A DNA stretch of 64,000 bases from Metellina segmentata (GCA_947359465.1 OX375872.1:85120931-85184930); one strand, 5' to 3'; positions 1 through 9,490 are shown, counted from the stretch's first letter. Made by a program: numbers and translations. Notes: generated by a model not told the origin, from the letters alone.

Positions 1-1420
1 AGGGAACAAGTCGAAACAGATCTGATACAGTTCGGACAAGCTGCAAGAAAAGTCTAACACAAAATGTAATGTCGATTTAAAAAAGTTTAAATGTATAAAA
101 TCGCAACTCAACAATAATTTGCAAACTTCTTCTTAACTGGTATGTTATTTACAAGTAAATAAGAGACTAATTTCAATTAAAGTTGAGTTTGACTAACAAT
201 GGTATTGTTTTTTGGTGCAATATCCATCTATTCTTAGAAGCACCTTGCTAAGTCCCTGGACCTACTTTTGATCGCATCAAATTTAATTATTAACCAATTT
301 AAAAAAATAATTGTACCGTAAGAAGGAGTACATTCTAAGGTATACTGCAATGTTTTCAAATTTAAAAACTAATAGTAATAAGATATAGATGACAGTTTTA
401 AAAAAAAATAACGAAAATGTCCCAATTTTTCCCGAAATTTCAAACAAATTTTATAAAGAACCAAATTGAAATTTCTAAAAAAACTCGACGAGCTGCAAAA
501 ATTCAAGTAGAGACTCTGAAATAAAAATCATGACCGAAGACTGAAAATTTGTACGTCTTTTGCCCACTACCGTTAGAAATTTTGCTTTTCCAATTTTGAC
601 ACCTAATAAAACCTTAACTAATAGCCGCATTGGAAAAAAAATCTTTACAATAGTCTAGGGAACACGAAGAACAAACCATGTTAATTTCGTATTTTTCTGA
701 TCCGTACTTTCTCGAACCGCCTAAGAATTGAGCTAAACAGCAGTTCTCAATCCTGCAGCAGTAACCTTTTTTTAATATAGAGTTAAAAATCGGTCATTTT
801 CTCAAAAATTTAAGAAAAGTCGGAAATACCTACAAAAGTGGGAAGAATGGCATCCCTGTTAAAAGGAGTTTTTAAGGAGTAACACATAAAAATAAGGAGT
901 TTTAAGAGCGCTTAAAAACAGAAGTCAATTTTATGGAGTTCTAAAGGAGCGTGCAAACCCTGATTAAAATATAAAGGAGAAAAAAAAACTTCAATGGTTC
1001 TGTTGTGTTCTAATAGCATAAGGGCCCGTATTTGGCCATGCAGTGCCAGACAATCTCAAGTAATGAATATACACACAAAGAAAGTTTCACTTAGAGAGAA
1101 ATACACCTAGAAAACATGACAGGATTTAAACCAGTGCTACTTACAACTCATGGGTTGCTAGTGCAGTAGACATACCTACTGTGCCATGCCAGCTCCAGTA
1201 TTGAATTGGAAAGTTTGAATTGTTTTGTCTCTATTTTAATTAATTTTACTTTTGCCTAACTGCTCCTGAATTTGAGACATTTTCTACATCTGTTTATTTA
1301 AAAATTATTATATTCATACAACAAATACAATATATCCCCAAATCAGATTTTCATCAAATGTCACATGTGAAGACAATTTCAAAGAAAATATATGAAAAGA
1401 GAATCAAATTCGGTGGAGAT
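1..1420. other. Non-coding, presumed LETM1-like intron
   Basis: AT-rich sequence with no open frame that looks like protein. It would lie inside the gene whose N-terminal exon is at 2993-3511 on the minus strand, if the remaining exons are left of the window. I looked for the expected LETM-domain transmembrane exon on the minus strand and did not see it. A local AAGGAG-rich stretch (about 860-960) and a segment at 1051-1100 that resembles 21495-21545 are the only structure noticed. Confidence 0.5.
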
Positions 1421-2307
1421 GTAGTATATGATACGTTTGTCGCCAAATTAAATTTTTTCGCCAAATCAAGATGGTAGGCAATCTAAGCAAATCCAAGATG
1501 GCTGCTATGTAGCAAAATCCAAGTTTGGATTTTGCTAAATAGCATGCAAAGGTTCACAGTTTATGAACCTTTGCATACAGTACATAAATAGGAATTATTT
1601 TTAAAAAAAGGAAAAAGAAACATTTCATACAAAGCAACAAATTTCACTCGCAAATATTTAAATTTTTCTGTGTGGTATTGACTCCGAACATGTCCGTTGT
1701 TTCATCAATTAAGTCCAGGTTTAAATTTTCTTTAAATTCTCGGAATGATGTAAAGATCTGAAACAAAAATCACAGGTAAGCAAAACGTCCGGATTTCAAA
1801 CAATTCCAAACGTCCGGATTTTGAACAATTCCAAATGTTTGGATTTGGGACTTTGTATGGGAATTGAGAAATTGGTCCTTTTCTATGATCCTGATAGTTA
1901 ACCAGATATTTTTCGATGAGAGAAAAAACGCAACAGAGTTTGTTCTCTTATCCATAAGTGTGTGTGTGTGTGTGAGATGGAATATCATTTTAGAATTATT
2001 CTAGCAATTTGCTTTGCATTTTGTGGACATCTTGATGGGGATATTTCTGGTCAGAGATAAAGATATGGAATTGAAAAGGAGGAAGTTTTTGTAACCACCA
2101 TACCAGAAGGAATATTTTTGTAAGCAAGTCACAGCGTATAACACACGAGGTTTCAATGCATATAAACCACTTTACTGTGTGGAATTATTTTTTATAGATA
2201 AGTCACAGCGTAAAAAGCATGAACCTCGTTGATGGCAAGACACAATCGCCATTGGCTTCCATGGGTTTAAACCACTGTACTAAGTGCCCACCCAGGTATG
2301 GTCCAGT
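1421..2307 (+). repeat. Unclassified ~0.9 kb interspersed repeat, copy A
   Basis: This copy aligns by eye, with gaps, to 8467-9326 in the same orientation. Shared landmarks in order are: GTAGYATNNGATACGT at the left end; CGCCAAATCAAGATGG; GAACCTTTGCATACAG; CTCCGAACATGT; two spaced copies of AAGTCACAGCGTA; and GTGCCCACCCA then TCCAGT at the right end. There is no convincing open frame. Terminal inverted repeats and target duplications were not identified, so the class is unknown. It lies in the presumed LETM1-like intron. Confidence 0.7.
1511..1576. repeat. Two adjacent perfect hairpins inside copy A
   Basis: First hairpin: arms 1511-1522 (AGCAAAATCCAA) and 1525-1536 are exact reverse complements with a 2-base loop. 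Second hairpin: arms 1544-1556 (ATGCAAAGGTTCA) and 1564-1576 are exact reverse complements with a 7-base loop. The related copy at 8467 keeps only the right arm of the second, so the palindromes are specific to this copy or were lost there. Confidence 0.85.
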
Positions 2308-2540
2308 ATCGCCCTCATTTTGGTTCCTAAGCATTGTAAATTTTGAGAATTTCCTAGCCAAAGGACATCTAGTGTGTTTTTGATATAAATTACTGAAATA
2401 TATCTTTAGAATTTTTAAATGTATGCTCTCATCACAGTTTTTCAAAAAAATAAGAATTAATACAATTAGTTATACAGTACCTACAAAGTCCCAAAATCTA
2501 GGCGTTTTTCTGAACAGCGTTTTTTTTTTCTTTCTTTCAT

Positions 2541-2695
2541 TTTTCAGATAATTTTTAAAAATCAAGGAGTTAAACCAGGATCTAATTGATGAAACAACAC
2601 AAAATAACAGATTTGCAAGTAAAATTTGTTCCATTGTATAAAAAAGGTTTTTTCCTTTTAAAAAAAATTATTCCTATTTATATATTTTACTTTAC
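2541..2695 (-). repeat. Inverted fragment of the copy A/B repeat
   Basis: On the minus strand this matches the central part of copy A (about 1580-1730). It shares ATAAATAGGAATWATTTTT, an A-rich run, CAACAAATTTYACTYGCAAAT and GTTTCATCAATTA. It is a partial copy, in opposite orientation to the two larger copies. Confidence 0.6.
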
Positions 2696-2820
2696 TTTTT
2701 GAAATACTACTTGCAAATGCAAAATTCGAGAAGGGTGAACCCTTGTAAAGCAAAATAAAAGTGCAATTTACTTGAAAGAATCAACGTAAATCCAACGAAT
2801 GAAGCATTGCAGAATTTTCT

Positions 2821-2936
2821 GTATAGGGTTGTCTTAAAAATGTATGAAAGCACGAAAACTGAAAGATTACAACATTTGGCGATAAATCGCCAAAAGTTGT
2901 AACATATTGGATACTACATACCATCCCCAAATTCTC
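2821..2936. repeat. Repeat segment shared with 10201-10306
   Basis: Both segments read TAGGGTTGYCTTAAAA, then a GAAARCRCGAAAAC block, then an AAAAGTTGTAAC/GAAAGTTGTAAC block and GGATACTACATACCATCCC. They are in the same orientation with about 80% visual identity. No ends or coding capacity were recognised. Confidence 0.7.
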
Positions 2937-2992
2937 AGTACAATTACAGATTTCTTGAGCAATACAAAATAAAAACAAAACAGAATAATTAC

Positions 2993-3511
2993 CTGTTTAT
3001 GTTCCCGCCTTGACAACTTTTGCCCATTCAAAAGCTTAGAGGCCAATCGAAATGACACTTTAATGTCAATAAAAAGCAAACGAAAACCATGGTAGTAATG
3101 TACTAGTTCATCCCAGAAACGTTTTCCCAATGATCGCTTTGCAGGTACAGGAGCAGGGGGTAGATGGGTATCAACTGTGTGCGACTCAACATCTTTCAAT
3201 TCTTGCTCCTCTCTTTCCCTTAAAACTTTCACAGTTTCTTCGACTTTAGATGGTTCTTTAGATTTAATGTTAGCCGATGAGTGAAACTTGCACTCGCATA
3301 ATGCATAAAAGTTAATAAAAGGTGGACCAAGAATTATACGTGAATTTGAATAAGGGCATAAAGCATGAGACAAATTTCCATAGTGATTGTACTTAAATGT
3401 AGAAATGTTAAGAGGAATTAAGCAGGGGCATGGTCTCTTCAATACAAGCTTGTTGATGTTCCTGTGTGTGTAATTTAAGCTTAGTCTTGTAAGTATTGCT
3501 TTACTTTGCAT
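2993..3511 (-). CDS. LETM1-family mitochondrial inner-membrane protein, N-terminal exon
   Basis: This is a 173-codon exon read on the minus strand from ATG at 3511 to a CAG|GTAATT donor (G of GT at 2992). The last ~45 residues carry the signature that precedes the LETM membrane segment: FWDELVHYYHGFRLLFID, then a basic helix ending LSRREHKQ. Vertebrate LETM1 has the equivalent DELKHYYHGFRLLWID and LTRRERRQ. The N-terminus is basic and poor in acidic residues, as expected of a mitochondrial targeting peptide. A Lys/Glu-rich helical stretch follows near residues 90-110. The family functions in K+/H+ or Ca2+/H+ exchange and cristae structure. The membrane segment, ribosome-binding domain and EF-hand should be in later exons, not seen here. 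A pyrimidine tract ending TTTTAG places a likely acceptor at 3525-3526, so the exon may start at 3524, after an intron in the 5' UTR. LETM2 is an alternative. Confidence 0.87.
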
Positions 3512-3526
3512 GTTGTCTTGGGCACT

Positions 3527-4520
3527 AAAAGGAAAAAAACTTCATTTTAAAATATAATCATTTCTATTTTCAAAGGGAAAATGAATAAAAAAGTTTGATA
3601 CAGGTATATTCCCAAAATTAACAAGGTTTTAACAAGCCATATCATGCATTAATTTAAACTAGCAATTTTCAAACACAGGACTTGTAAAATACATTGTGTT
3701 TTGTACTAAAGATATGTCAGACTAACTTTAACCTTTTACAAAATATACTAAGGTGCTACTTCTATGTTAACTAGACATTCTTTAATTCGGAAAATGATTC
3801 AGTCAAAAATACACAAAATTTTGTACATTGCTTTTTAATTTATCCCACAACATCTCAATTGGTTGATAGTCATTAACCGATCTGGATCATAGACAAATAC
3901 ATTTTGCGCGAACATGACAGACAAATTTCTAGAAAAGGCAAATTAATAAAAAAATAAAGAAAAATATGTATTCAGTCTTACGTCAAACCGGTTAGGATGA
4001 GCTCCAAATTATACTGTTTTCAATATTTTTCAAATGCGAATATTTAAGTTGATGTTTACAATAAAATCATTGAATAACAAATGACATAACAAATCATGTT
4101 TTTCGTGCGCACTACACCTGAATCGGATACCTCTTACGAAAGACAATATTAAATTATATCACATTGAATTAAAAATGTAATGGAAATCGGGAGAATTATC
4201 GAATGCAATTTTCTAACAAGATATTGTAAACATAGGAACATAATAGACGGAAACCATGATATCGAAATCTATCTTTTCACAGACAAAAGACGGAAAACAG
4301 TATTTAACAAAACCATGAAAAAAAGAACATATTTGAAACATACATTTTCGTTGCTGATGCAAATTATGATGAAACAGACTATACATAAATAGGGTCGACT
4401 TTACACCGGCACGAACATGAAGAACAAGAACGAAAGATGATTTCATGAAATAATTGATGTTGCCATTCACAAAAAAGGAGAAAGTATAATTCTATTTCCT
4501 TTCCTCCACCCTACTCCACA
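3527..4520. other. Non-coding, upstream of the LETM1-like start exon
   Basis: AT-rich sequence with no recognisable exon, RNA gene or repeat. If the acceptor at 3525 is used, this is 5' UTR intron and the promoter lies further right. Short open frames here are not protein-like. Confidence 0.4.
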
Positions 4521-5370
4521 TGTTGGGTTGGCGTGGAAGTTTGGAGAGTGGGGTGCCAGCTCAGGTGTTGCTTCGTCATCTGACCGTGGTTCAAAATTAC
4601 GAAGTGTTGTCCTCGAATCTTTCCCTGAAGGGACTGATCCCGGACAGTCGTCAATAGCCCGTTGTGTTGCTCTAGTACGACGTTAACTAAAATTACCATT
4701 ACCATTACCACACTACTCCACACAAGGTTTGGAGAGTGGGGTGCTAGCTCAGGTGTTGCTTCGTCATCTGACCGTGGTTCAAAATTCGGAGGTGTTGTCC
4801 TCGAATCTTTCCCTTAAGGGATTGATCCCGGACCGTCGTCAATAGCCCGTTGTATTGCTCCAGTATGACATTAACTAATAATTACCAATTACTCCAAACA
4901 AGGCGTTTTTACGTTGGGTTGGTATGGAAATTTAGAGAGTGGGGTGCCAGCACAGGTGTTGCCTCGTCATCTGAGCGTGGTTCAAAATTACGAGGTGTTG
5001 TCCTCGGATCTTTCACTTAAGGGATTGATCTTGGACCGTCGTCAATAGCCCGTTGTGTTGCTCCAGTACGACGTTAACTAATAATTACCAACTACCCCAC
5101 ACAAGGCGTTTTTACATTGGGTTGGTGTGGAAGTTTAGAGAGTGGGATGCCAGCACAGGTGTTGCCTCGTCATCTGACCGTGGTTCAAAATTACGTGGTG
5201 TTGTCGTCGGATCTTGCCCGACCAAAATTACCACACAAGGATTCGTCATCTGAGCGTGGTTCAAATTTACGAGGTGTTGTCGTCGGTCTTCTCCTTTGGA
5301 AGTTGATCCCAGACCGTCACCGATTTCCCGTTATGTTGCTCCAATGGGACGTTAACTAAAATACCTACCT
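4521..5370 (+). repeat. Head-to-tail cluster of 5'-truncated tRNA-SINE bodies
   Basis: Four SINE 3' bodies follow each other in one orientation. The landmark GAGAGTG occurs at 4544, 4732, 4935 and 5138, spacings of 188, 203 and 203 bp. A fifth, more diverged partial body follows from about 5240. Each ends GACGTTAACTAA then ATTACC or ACCT units. The first is flanked by CTACTCCACA (4511-4520 and 4713-4722). Later junctions repeat ACTCCACACAAGG and CAAGGCGTTTTTAC on both sides of each unit. Either repeated insertion into the same target or a 203-bp tandem duplication would explain this. Confidence 0.85.
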
Positions 5371-5439
5371 AACACAATAGGCTCAACTGGTTGGAATGAA
5401 GGCATTTTTTAATTAACGTCACGCTGGAGCAACAGAATG

Positions 5440-5759
5440 TAATTGTAATTGTAATTGTAATTTTAGGTAACGTCGTACTAGAGCAACACAACGGGCTGTT
5501 GACGATGGTCCGGGATCAGTCCCTTTAGGGAAAGATCCGAGGACAACACCTCGTAATTTTGAACCACGGTCAGATGACGAAGCAACACCTGAGCTGGCAC
5601 CCCACTCTCCAAACTTCCACGCCAACCCAACGTGAGGACTTTCGGCCACGACCAATTTAAGGTGCACCAGCCGCACAAACATCCATGCCCGAACCCGGAT
5701 TTGAACCAGGAACCTTCCGATCTAGAGGCTAACACCTTAACCACTATACCGGTTGGTTG
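5440..5759 (-). repeat. Near full-length tRNA-derived SINE
   Basis: On the minus strand it reads from the tRNA-like head with B box (here GGTTCAAATCC), through the body, to the TTAC-rich tail. It is flanked by an 11-bp direct repeat GCAACAGAATG (5429-5439 and 5760-5770), the target-site duplication of target-primed retroposition. A Pol III-type internal promoter is implied by the A/B-box layout. It has no coding role. Confidence 0.9.
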
Positions 5760-5824
5760 GCAACAGAATGAGAAATTAGTAACGATCCGTTATCAATCTA
5801 GAAGAAAAGGATGCGGGGGACAAA

Positions 5825-5869
5825 CCCACGTAATTTTGAACCACAGTCTGATGACGAGGCAACACCTGA
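5825..5869 (-). repeat. SINE body fragment
   Basis: A short piece reading, on the minus strand, CAGGTGTTGCCTCGTCATC and TGGTTCAAAATTACG, both diagnostic of the SINE body. Its ends are not resolved. Confidence 0.6.
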
Positions 5870-5890
5870 TGTCCCCAGTCGGAAGAAACG

Positions 5891-5972
5891 GTAATTGGTA
5901 ATTTTTTAGTTAACGTCGTACTAGAGGAACACAACGGGCTATTGACGACGGTCCGGGATCAGTCGCTTAAGG
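5891..5972 (-). repeat. SINE 3' part, left half of a copy split by a hAT
   Basis: Reads as the minus-strand SINE tail and 3' body up to CTTAAGG, then stops at the hAT left end. The same SINE resumes without loss at 7654 apart from the 8-bp duplication. So the hAT at 5973-7645 landed in an existing SINE. Confidence 0.9.
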
Positions 5973-6245
5973 CAGTGCTCCCCAACCTTTTTATCGCCGC
6001 GGACCGGATCAACGTTTGATTATTTTAACGCGGCCCGCTGAGGGGGGAGGGGGGACGGGACGTTGACTGTTTAGATTTTAGATTGTTTTGATTAAATTTT
6101 TAATTTGATTGTATTTAAACATGCCTTCAAAATAAAATACAGTTACACCAAAAAATGAATATAAAGTGATTTAATATTTTAACTCACTAGAACGCTAAAT
6201 CAATGAGAACCCTGAGCTTCTTTCTTTGCGACGAGACGGTTTCAT

Positions 6246-6285
6246 CTGGGGGTAACCACTATACCGGTTGGTCGGCTGGGGGTAA
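6246..6285 (-). repeat. 30-bp insertion carrying only the SINE 5' end
   Basis: The hAT sequence CTGGGGGTAA occurs twice (6246-6255 and 6276-6285). Between the copies lie the first two dozen bases of the SINE tRNA head in reverse orientation (complement of GCCGACCAACCGGTATAGTG). No SINE body or tail is present. Confidence 0.75.
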
Positions 6286-6334
6286 TAGGAGACAATGACA
6301 CCCGAAGTGTGTTGCTTATGTCCAGTTTATACCG

Positions 6335-6665
6335 GCCGACCAACCGGTATAGTAGTTAAGGTGTTAGCCTCTAGATCGGAAGGTTCCTGGTTCGAATCCG
6401 GGTCCGGGCATGGATTTTTGTAAGCGTATGGTGTAGAGGCGGCTGGTGCACCTTAAATCTGTCGTGGCCGAAAGTCCTCACGTTGGGTTGGCGTGGAAGT
6501 TTGGAGAGTGGGATGCCAGCTCAGGTGTTGCTTCGTCATCTGACCGTGGTTCAAAATTACGAGTTGTTGTCCTCGGATCTTTCCCTTAAGGGACTGATCC
6601 CGGACCGTCGTCAATAGCCCGTTGTGTTGCTCTAGTACGACGTAAACTAAAAATTACCAATTACC
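6335..6665 (+). repeat. Full-length tRNA-derived SINE (reference copy)
   Basis: It starts GCCGACCAACCGGTATAGTA and has an A-box-like AGTAGTTAAGGTG and an exact B box GGTTCGAATCC at about 50 bp. A ~240-bp unique body ends GACGTAAACTAAAAATTACC with a short ATTACC tail. It is flanked by a 13-bp direct repeat CCAGTTTATACCG (6322-6334 and 6664-6676; two bases overlap the tail). The head looks tRNA-derived, but the anticodon arm is too altered to name the parent tRNA. Confidence 0.93.
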
Positions 6666-6690
6666 AGTTTATACCGTTGTTTTGTTTTAG

Positions 6691-6845
6691 GCTCAGGTGT
6701 TGCTTCGTCATCTGACCGTGGGTTCAAAATTCACGAGGTGTTGTCCTCGGATCTTTCCCTTAAGGGACTGATCCCGGACCGTCGTCAATAGCCCGTTGTG
6801 TTTGCTCTAGTACGACGTTAACTAAAATTACCATTACCATTACCA
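6691..6845 (+). repeat. 5'-truncated SINE with 11-bp target duplication
   Basis: Begins mid-body (GCTCAGGTGTTGC) and ends in an ATTACC-repeat tail. It is flanked by TTTTGTTTTAG at 6680-6690 and 6846-6856. Truncation at the 5' end with an intact 3' tail is the mark of incomplete reverse transcription by a LINE-type enzyme. Confidence 0.92.
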
Positions 6846-6865
6846 TTTTGTTTTAGTTGCTGCCA

Positions 6866-6912
6866 GCCCGTTTGTGTTGCTCTAGTATGACGTTAATTAC
6901 AAAATTACCAAA
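6866..6912 (+). repeat. 47-bp SINE tail insertion with 15-bp target duplication
   Basis: Only the last ~45 bp of the SINE (GCCCGTTTGTGTTGCTC to ATTACC) is present, flanked by TTTTAGTTGCTGCCA at 6851-6865 and 6913-6927. The left duplication overlaps the right duplication of the preceding insertion. This event was therefore later and used almost the same spot. Confidence 0.92.
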
Positions 6913-6913
6913 T

Positions 6914-7145
6914 TTTAGTTGCTGCCATTGCAGAAAACGCCCGCTTCAGATAGGTTGTCGGATATGGCAATAGGGATTTAAGTGCTGTGGTCTAAATCTC
7001 TGGGTATTCCGCAATGTCTTTAATCCAGAACACCAGTAGAGTTGTTGTCTCGAACGTAATTTTAAGGCCGCCTTCATTTGCAATCTCCAGCTGTTGATCT
7101 TCTTCTTGCACAGACATGCTAGATTCGCCAGATTTGTTAACAAAT
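6914..7145 (-). pseudogene. hAT transposase dimerisation-domain remnant
   Basis: Read on the minus strand from about 7140, one frame gives an acidic stretch, GLKITFETTTLLVFWIKDI, then AEYPEI, a stop, and SLLPYPTTYL...AFSAMAATK. This is the C-terminal dimerisation domain of ZBED/GTF2IRD2-like hAT transposases (FWI...EYPE...LLPFPTTYLCE.GFSA). One in-frame stop and a small deletion in the YLCE.GFSA motif show that it is dead. The SINE insertions at 6691 and 6866 hit just after the AMAATK codons. Confidence 0.85.
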
Positions 7146-7653
7146 GGATCGCGGATTCATTCCTTACCAGTCCGTGGGTCTTTTGTGGTTGGGTCTGTTA
7201 TGCTCTTTTAAAAGCGAAGACAGGTGATCGTGCACCAACTGGAAGAATGAATGTTTAGGCTCAGTCTTTGCCTAAAATCCCACAAATGTCTGAAACATGT
7301 CCAAAATGCCTCTGTTCACGCGCCGCCCCCACAACTTCAGTTTTGCTTTAAATACAGCTACTTTGTCTGCCAACTTGAAAACAGCTGTCACATTTGTCAA
7401 AATTGAAAAATAGAGACCTACAGAATTCAGAAATCATAATTGAAGCTCTAGTAACAGAACAAATTTCAAGTTATGATTCATCGCCTCCTAATTCGAGTGG
7501 ACATTTCATAGATAAGAACCGCACAAACTGTGAGAATTACACCACAGTAAATAAAATGGAAATAATTTAATGTTCCTTGGGCGGCTCGGTACCATTTGAT
7601 CCACGGACTGGTACCGGTCTGCGGCCCGGGGAATGGGGAACACTGCCTTAAGG

Positions 7654-7858
7654 GAAAGATCCGAGGCAAAACCTCGTAATTTTGAACCACGGTCAAATGA
7701 CGAAGCAACACCTGAGCTGTCACCCCACTCTCCAAACTTCCACGCCAACAAAACGTGAGGACTTTCGGCCACGACAGATTTAAGGTGCACCAGCAGCCTC
7801 TACACCATACGTTTACAAACATCCATGCCCGGGCCCGGATTCGAACCAGGATTGGAAG
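7654..7858 (-). repeat. SINE 5' part, right half of the copy split by the hAT
   Basis: Continues the SINE interrupted at 5972: minus-strand body followed by the tRNA-like head with B box GGTTCGAATCC. It breaks off just beyond the B box, so the 5' end of this copy is truncated or lost. Confidence 0.9.
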
Positions 7859-7869
7859 AAACGGATTAG

Positions 7870-8142
7870 GAATAGAAAGATCGTGACTTCGAATCCACTA
7901 AGTGTACAAAGGGAGCTGGTGCATGTTAAATCTGCCGTGGCCCCAAATGGTCTTCATCTTGTTATGGTGTGGAAGTTCGGAGAATGGAGCGTAAGAGCTC
8001 ATGTCTGACCTTGTCATCTGAACATGGTTCTAAATTATGTGGTGTTGTCTTCGATTCTTTTCCTTTGGTATTGATCCCAGCCCGTCGCAAATAGCCCGTT
8101 GTGTTGCTCCAGTATGACGTTAATTAAAATACCTACCTACCA
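7870..8142 (+). repeat. Older SINE subfamily copy, ACCT tail
   Basis: Shares the body landmarks GGTGTGGAAGTT, CATCTGAACATGGTT and TAGCCCGTTGTGTTGCTCC, but is more diverged. It ends GACGTTAATTAAAATACC with ACCT repeats instead of ATTACC repeats. The head has only a weak B-box-like CTTCGAATCCA. Confidence 0.75.
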
Positions 8143-8147
8143 AACAA

Positions 8148-8286
8148 GGCTCAGGTGCTGACCTCGTAAACGAACAGTGGTTCAACATTAGAAACTGCTG
8201 CCGTCAGAATTCCCATTGGGGATTCTTAAAAGACTGTCGCCAATAGCCCCATGTGTTACCCCAGTGCATGTTAATTAAATACCTAC
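8148..8286 (+). repeat. Older SINE subfamily 3' fragment
   Basis: A diverged body fragment (GCTCAGGTGCTGACCTCGT, then CGCCAATAGCCCCATGTG), with tail TTAATTAAATACCTAC. It directly follows the copy ending at 8142. Confidence 0.65.
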
Positions 8287-8353
8287 TTAGGCTCTGTCGG
8301 ATCTTTGTTATCACGAAAGCTAGAGAGCCTCGGTAACCGGATTGATATTTAGT

Positions 8354-8457
8354 ATTTTTTTAATTGACGTCGTACTGGAACAACAAAACGGGCTATTGAT
8401 AACGGTAATGGTAATGGTAATTTTTTAATTAACGTCGTACTAGAGCAACACAACGGG
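8354..8457 (-). repeat. Two SINE 3'-end fragments
   Basis: Two minus-strand tails, each reading AATTRACGTCGTACTRGARCAACA and CGGGC, lie end to end. They are separated by GGTAATGGTAATGGTAATT, the complement of the ATTACC tail. Confidence 0.75.
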
Positions 8458-8466
8458 CGGGTGGAG

Positions 8467-9326
8467 TGGTAGCATCCGATACGTAGGCTGCCAAAGCGAT
8501 TGTTTACGCCAAATCAAGATGGCGGCCGATGTAAGCAATTCCAAGATGGCCGCCATATACAACGTGAACCTTTGCATACAGTGCATAAATAATAATAATA
8601 ATTTGTTTAAAAATTAAGAAAAAAGCAATATAAATTTCACTTGAAAATTTTCTAATATTTCAGTCTGGTTTTCTCCGAACATGTACGCAATTTTGCGTCA
8701 ATTTCATCCTAGTTTTGTCACTTAAAAAAAAATTTTTTAATAAAATAAAAAAATTTATAATTGTTAAAAAAAAATTAATAAAAAAAACCCGCGATTTTTT
8801 TTAAAACGTCCGGATTTTCATCAATTTTGAATTAGAAACTTTGCAATGCATAGAAAATTCAAAACAAGAAATCTTTTTTTAATAAGGTAGTTCTTTTCTG
8901 TGATCATAATCCACACAAAGGTTTTTGATGAGAAAAAAAAATCTAAAAATTCTTCTGCTATCTATAAGTGTGAAAAAAATATTTTTCAACAATTTTTCTA
9001 GCAATTAGCATTATGTGAGCAACTCAATGGGGATATTCCAAGTTATAGAGCCATATATGGAAAAGCAAGACAAATATTTTTATTGTAACGACTTTACAAG
9101 AGGAAATTGTTTTTTAGAGAAGTCAAAGCGTATTGCGCTTAAGGTTTCAATGCCTTTAAACCAGTATACCGGGAGAAATTTGTTTGTAGATAAGTCACAG
9201 CGTATAACGCGCGATCCCCGCCTGCCGGCTACCTCGCCGCCCCTCCGGAGCCGCCGAGGACCTTTCACCGTTGGCTTCCATGCGTATAAGTCACCGTATT
9301 GGGTGCCCACCCAAGCATAGTCCAGT
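8467..9326 (+). repeat. Unclassified ~0.9 kb interspersed repeat, copy B
   Basis: Counterpart of 1421-2307 (landmarks listed there). It differs by a GC-rich stretch near 9205-9260 and by GGCGGCC/GGCCGCC around 8520-8560, and lacks the palindromes of copy A. It has no convincing coding sequence. Confidence 0.7.
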
Positions 9327-9386
9327 GTTTGTAATATAACCAAAAGCTAAACAAAAATCAAACTTACCCTCATAGCCGGGTCCTTG

Positions 9387-9490
9387 AAATTCTGACTATG
9401 GTTAACAGTCATATGCTCGAATCAATAACCCTTGAACTCTTTGTCCTTCGGGTATTGATACCAGCATATGACTTCCAATAGTCAGAAATT
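9387..9490. repeat. Long imperfect hairpin (~45-nt arms, ~18-nt loop)
   Basis: Exact sub-arms are CTGACTAT/ATAGTCAG, GTCATATGCT/AGCATATGAC and ATCAATA/TATTGAT, separated by small internal loops, closing on CCC/GGG. The 3' arm resembles the older SINE body (CTTTNNCCTTCGGG...TTGATNCCAG...CCAATAG). The hairpin could be a snap-back of SINE-related sequence or a small-RNA precursor; nothing here decides. Confidence 0.6.

Larger units (their letters stand above)
5973..7645. mobile_element. hAT DNA transposon, degraded, with nested SINEs
   Basis: The ends are CAGTGCTCCCCAACC at left and, reverse complemented, CAGTGTTCCCCATTCCC at right, typical hAT terminal inverted repeats. The flanking 8-bp duplication is GCTTAAGG (5965-5972) and CCTTAAGG (7646-7653), one substitution apart. 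The empty SINE site is CCTTAAGG. Inside, on the minus strand, is a remnant of the transposase dimerisation domain (6914-7145). About 0.5 kb of the length is later SINE insertion. The N-terminal zinc finger and catalytic core were not recognised, so the copy is non-autonomous. Confidence 0.9.

Noticed and set aside
2867..2992. Extension of the LETM1-like frame beyond residue 173
   Set aside because: Homology ends exactly at a CAG|GTAATT donor. The continuation is hydrophobic intron translation unlike the LETM domain.
6335..6410. tRNA gene
   Set aside because: It has A/B-box-like signals, but no complete cloverleaf with a readable anticodon arm. The same sequence heads several SINE copies with tails and target duplications.
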